Assembly: GCA_002373715.1 (NCBI GenBank)
Contig: DFLI01000023.1
Location: forward strand, 2,544-11,149
Direction: 5' to 3'
Length of the DNA stretch: 8,606 bases
Origin: Bacteroidales bacterium UBA3623
GTDB taxonomy: Bacteria; Bacteroidota; Bacteroidia; Bacteroidales; UBA932
Positions within the stretch are counted from its first letter, which is position 1; every line of letters begins with the position of its first letter. The translations under genes and the position numbers were made by a program. The notes beneath the pieces are model-generated. The model ran no database searches, was not told where the DNA came from, and saw nothing but the letters and a program-made list of their open reading frames with translations. Below, piece after piece: positions 6,806-8,606 of the stretch.

Positions 6806-8606
6806 ATGAAACAAAAATTTGTGACCTTCATGCTGGCACTCCTCGCCACCACCGCCTTGTTCGCACAGAACAAGGTGACGGGTAAGGTTTCTGACGACCA
6901 GGGACCGGCGATCGGAGTCAGTGTCATGGAGAAGGGCACCAACAATGGTGTCATCACAGACCTGGATGGAAACTACGTGATCACGGTGAAGCCCGGCGCT
7001 ACGCTCGTGTTCTCTTCCATCGGCTATGCAACGCAGGAAATCGCTGTTGGCAGCCAGTCTGTCATCAACGTACTCCTGAAAGAGGATGCCGAATTCCTCG
7101 ACGAGGTTGTCGTCGTGGGTTACGGTGTTATGAAAAGGAGTGACCTCTCCGGCGCTTCCGTCTCTATGAAGGAAGAAGACCTGAAGGGCTCCATCATCAC
7201 CAACCTGGACCAGTCCCTGCAGGGACGCGCCGCCGGTGTTTCCGCCGTGCAGACGTCCGGTGCTCCTGGTTCCAGCTCCTCCATCCGCGTTCGTGGCCAG
7301 GCCACGGTGAACGCCAACGCCGAACCTCTGTATGTGATTGACGGCGTGATTGTTCAGGGTGGCGGTAATTCCGGTGCCGACTTCGGTCTCGGTGATGCTC
7401 TGGGTAATGGTCGTGTGTCCACCATCTCCCCTCTGTCCACCATTAACCCGGCCGATATTGTGAGCATGGAAATCCTGAAGGATGCCTCTGCCACTGCTAT
7501 TTACGGCGCCCAGGGCGCCAACGGTGTTGTGCTCATCACCACCAAGCACGGTAAGGCCGGCGATGCCAAGTTCTCCTATGACGGTATGTTTGCCGTCTCC
7601 CGCCAGAACAGCCGCATCCGCATGCTCAACCTGCGCGAGTTTGCCGAGTTCTATAATGATATGGTAGACCTGGGCGAGGTTGAGGCCAACGCCATGTATG
7701 CAGATCCTTCCATCCTGGGTAAGGGTACCAACTGGCAGGACGAGGTGTTCCGCACCGCTCTCCAGCACCAGCATCAGGTAAGCGCCCAGGGCGGTTCCGA
7801 GAAGGTCCAATACTATGTTTCCGGTTCCTACATGAACCAGGAAGGTACCATCATCGGTTCCAACTTCGACCGTCTGAGTTTCCGTACCAACCTGGATGCC
7901 CAGCTCAAGGAATGGTTCAAACTGGGTGTGAACGCCACCTGGGCTCTCACCCACGATAACCTGAAGCTGGCCGACGGTCAGGAAGGTGTTATCTTCTACT
8001 CTCTGTCCTCCCTGCCCGACATCCCCGTTTACGATATCGACGGCAACTACTCCACCGTTGTGCGTGAGGGTTACACCACCAAGAACCCGGTGGCCCTGGC
8101 CATGTACAACGAGAATAAGCTGAAGCGTCAGAAACTCACCGGTAACATTTATGCCGAACTCACGCCCATCAAGCACCTGGTGTTCCGCACCGAACTGGGC
8201 TTTGACATCAGCTCCTCACAGGCCGATACTTACAAACCCAAGATCAGCCTCGGTACTTTCCAGCAGGGTAGCAACTCCATCAGCCAGCAGCAGAACAACA
8301 GCACTTACTGGTCTGTGAAGAACTACCTCACCTATGCCAACACCTTCGGCAAGCACAGCTTCAGCGCGATGGTGGGTCAGGAAGCCTGGGAATCCCGTTG
8401 GAACTATCTGAGAGCCGCCAATACGGACCTCCCTTCCGACGAAGTTCGTAACCTGGCTCTCGCAACCGGTACTCCCAAGGTGAACTCCGGTTTCGGTTCC
8501 AGCGCCATGGCCTCCTTCTTCACCCGTGAGACTTACAACTACGACAACCGCTATTTGCTCACCTATACCTTCCGTTACGACGGTTCCTCCAACTTCGGTC
8601 CCGATA
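6806..8606 (+). CDS. SusC-family TonB-dependent outer-membrane transporter (partial, right edge)
   Basis: This is the N-terminal 600 residues of a SusC/RagA outer-membrane transporter, which imports oligosaccharides with a SusD-type lipoprotein using TonB energy; full members are about 1000 residues, so roughly 40% is beyond the edge. Features in order are a signal peptide with cleavage after Ala20 (LFA|QN); a carboxypeptidase-regulatory-like domain (about 22-95) with TDLDGNYVI; the DEVVVVGYG segment (99-107) that acts as the TonB-box region in this family; a plug domain (about 115-247) with LQGRAAGV, IRVRG, PLYVIDG and NPADIVSMEILKDASATAIYG; then barrel strands to FRYDGSSNFG. No STN domain precedes it, so it is not an anti-sigma-signalling receptor. 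It starts 29 bases after the GH5 gene, and I see no promoter in that AT-rich gap, so it is probably cotranscribed from 5471. A susD gene is expected next but is not visible. The substrate, probably beta-manno-oligosaccharides, is inferred from the neighbour. Confidence 0.97.
   Translation, partial: MKQKFVTFMLALLATTALFAQNKVTGKVSDDQGPAIGVSVMEKGTNNGVITDLDGNYVITVKPGATLVFSSIGYATQEIAVGSQSVINVLLKEDAEFLDEVVVVGYGVMKRSDLSGASVSMKEEDLKGSIITNLDQSLQGRAAGVSAVQTSGAPGSSSSIRVRGQATVNANAEPLYVIDGVIVQGGGNSGADFGLGDALGNGRVSTISPLSTINPADIVSMEILKDASATAIYGAQGANGVVLITTKHGKAGDAKFSYDGMFAVSRQNSRIRMLNLREFAEFYNDMVDLGEVEANAMYADPSILGKGTNWQDEVFRTALQHQHQVSAQGGSEKVQYYVSGSYMNQEGTIIGSNFDRLSFRTNLDAQLKEWFKLGVNATWALTHDNLKLADGQEGVIFYSLSSLPDIPVYDIDGNYSTVVREGYTTKNPVALAMYNENKLKRQKLTGNIYAELTPIKHLVFRTELGFDISSSQADTYKPKISLGTFQQGSNSISQQQNNSTYWSVKNYLTYANTFGKHSFSAMVGQEAWESRWNYLRAANTDLPSDEVRNLALATGTPKVNSGFGSSAMASFFTRETYNYDNRYLLTYTFRYDGSSNFGPD

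Noticed and set aside
6797..8176. Long open frame of 459 codons on the minus strand across susC
   Set aside because: It lies wholly antisense to an unmistakable SusC gene, has a low-complexity Gly/Val/His-rich translation with no family motifs, and is explained by C/G-ending codon bias in the real gene.

Overview
The window looks like Bacteroidota DNA, most likely from a gut- or rumen-type Bacteroidales. The evidence is a SusC-family TonB-dependent transporter, a DUF4783 secreted protein, two matches to the Bacteroidota-specific -7 promoter element TAnnTTTG, no strong Shine-Dalgarno sequences, and codons that mostly end in C or G separated by short AT-rich gaps. I cannot name a genus. The window is densely coded: no stretch longer than about 100 bases lacks a gene, and I see no RNA gene, insertion sequence, CRISPR array or attachment site.

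Left half, minus strand (about 28-4000): a two-gene unit in which rlmH (23S rRNA methyltransferase) is followed, with an 8-base overlap, by a very large NtrY-like membrane sensor histidine kinase. The kinase has about ten membrane segments and two extracytoplasmic regions. rlmH is preceded by a good Bacteroidota promoter so close to its ATG that the mRNA may be leaderless. No response regulator is visible; one could lie beyond the left edge.

Middle, plus strand (about 4051-5407): divergent from rlmH, a small secreted DUF4783 protein is followed after 19 bases by an AraC-family regulator with an N-terminal cupin-like sensor domain.

Right half, plus strand (5508 to the edge): a GH5 enzyme resembling subfamily 7 beta-mannanases, then after 29 bases a SusC-type outer-membrane transporter cut by the right edge. 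This looks like the start of a polysaccharide utilization locus, probably for beta-mannan. The expected flow is that the GH5 enzyme cuts mannan, SusC (with a SusD presumably beyond the edge) imports the oligosaccharides, and the AraC protein senses a sugar and switches the locus on.

The most interesting non-coding signal is a repeat shared by the two gaps flanking araC. TATGTCAAAAGTATTAC overlaps the araC start codon, and TATGTCAAAAAAGTATTAC lies just after the araC stop, about 60 bases upstream of the predicted start of the GH5 transcript. A third, diverged copy lies 19 bases upstream of the first. This arrangement is what an AraC operator serving both autoregulation and activation of the mannanase-SusC operon would look like.
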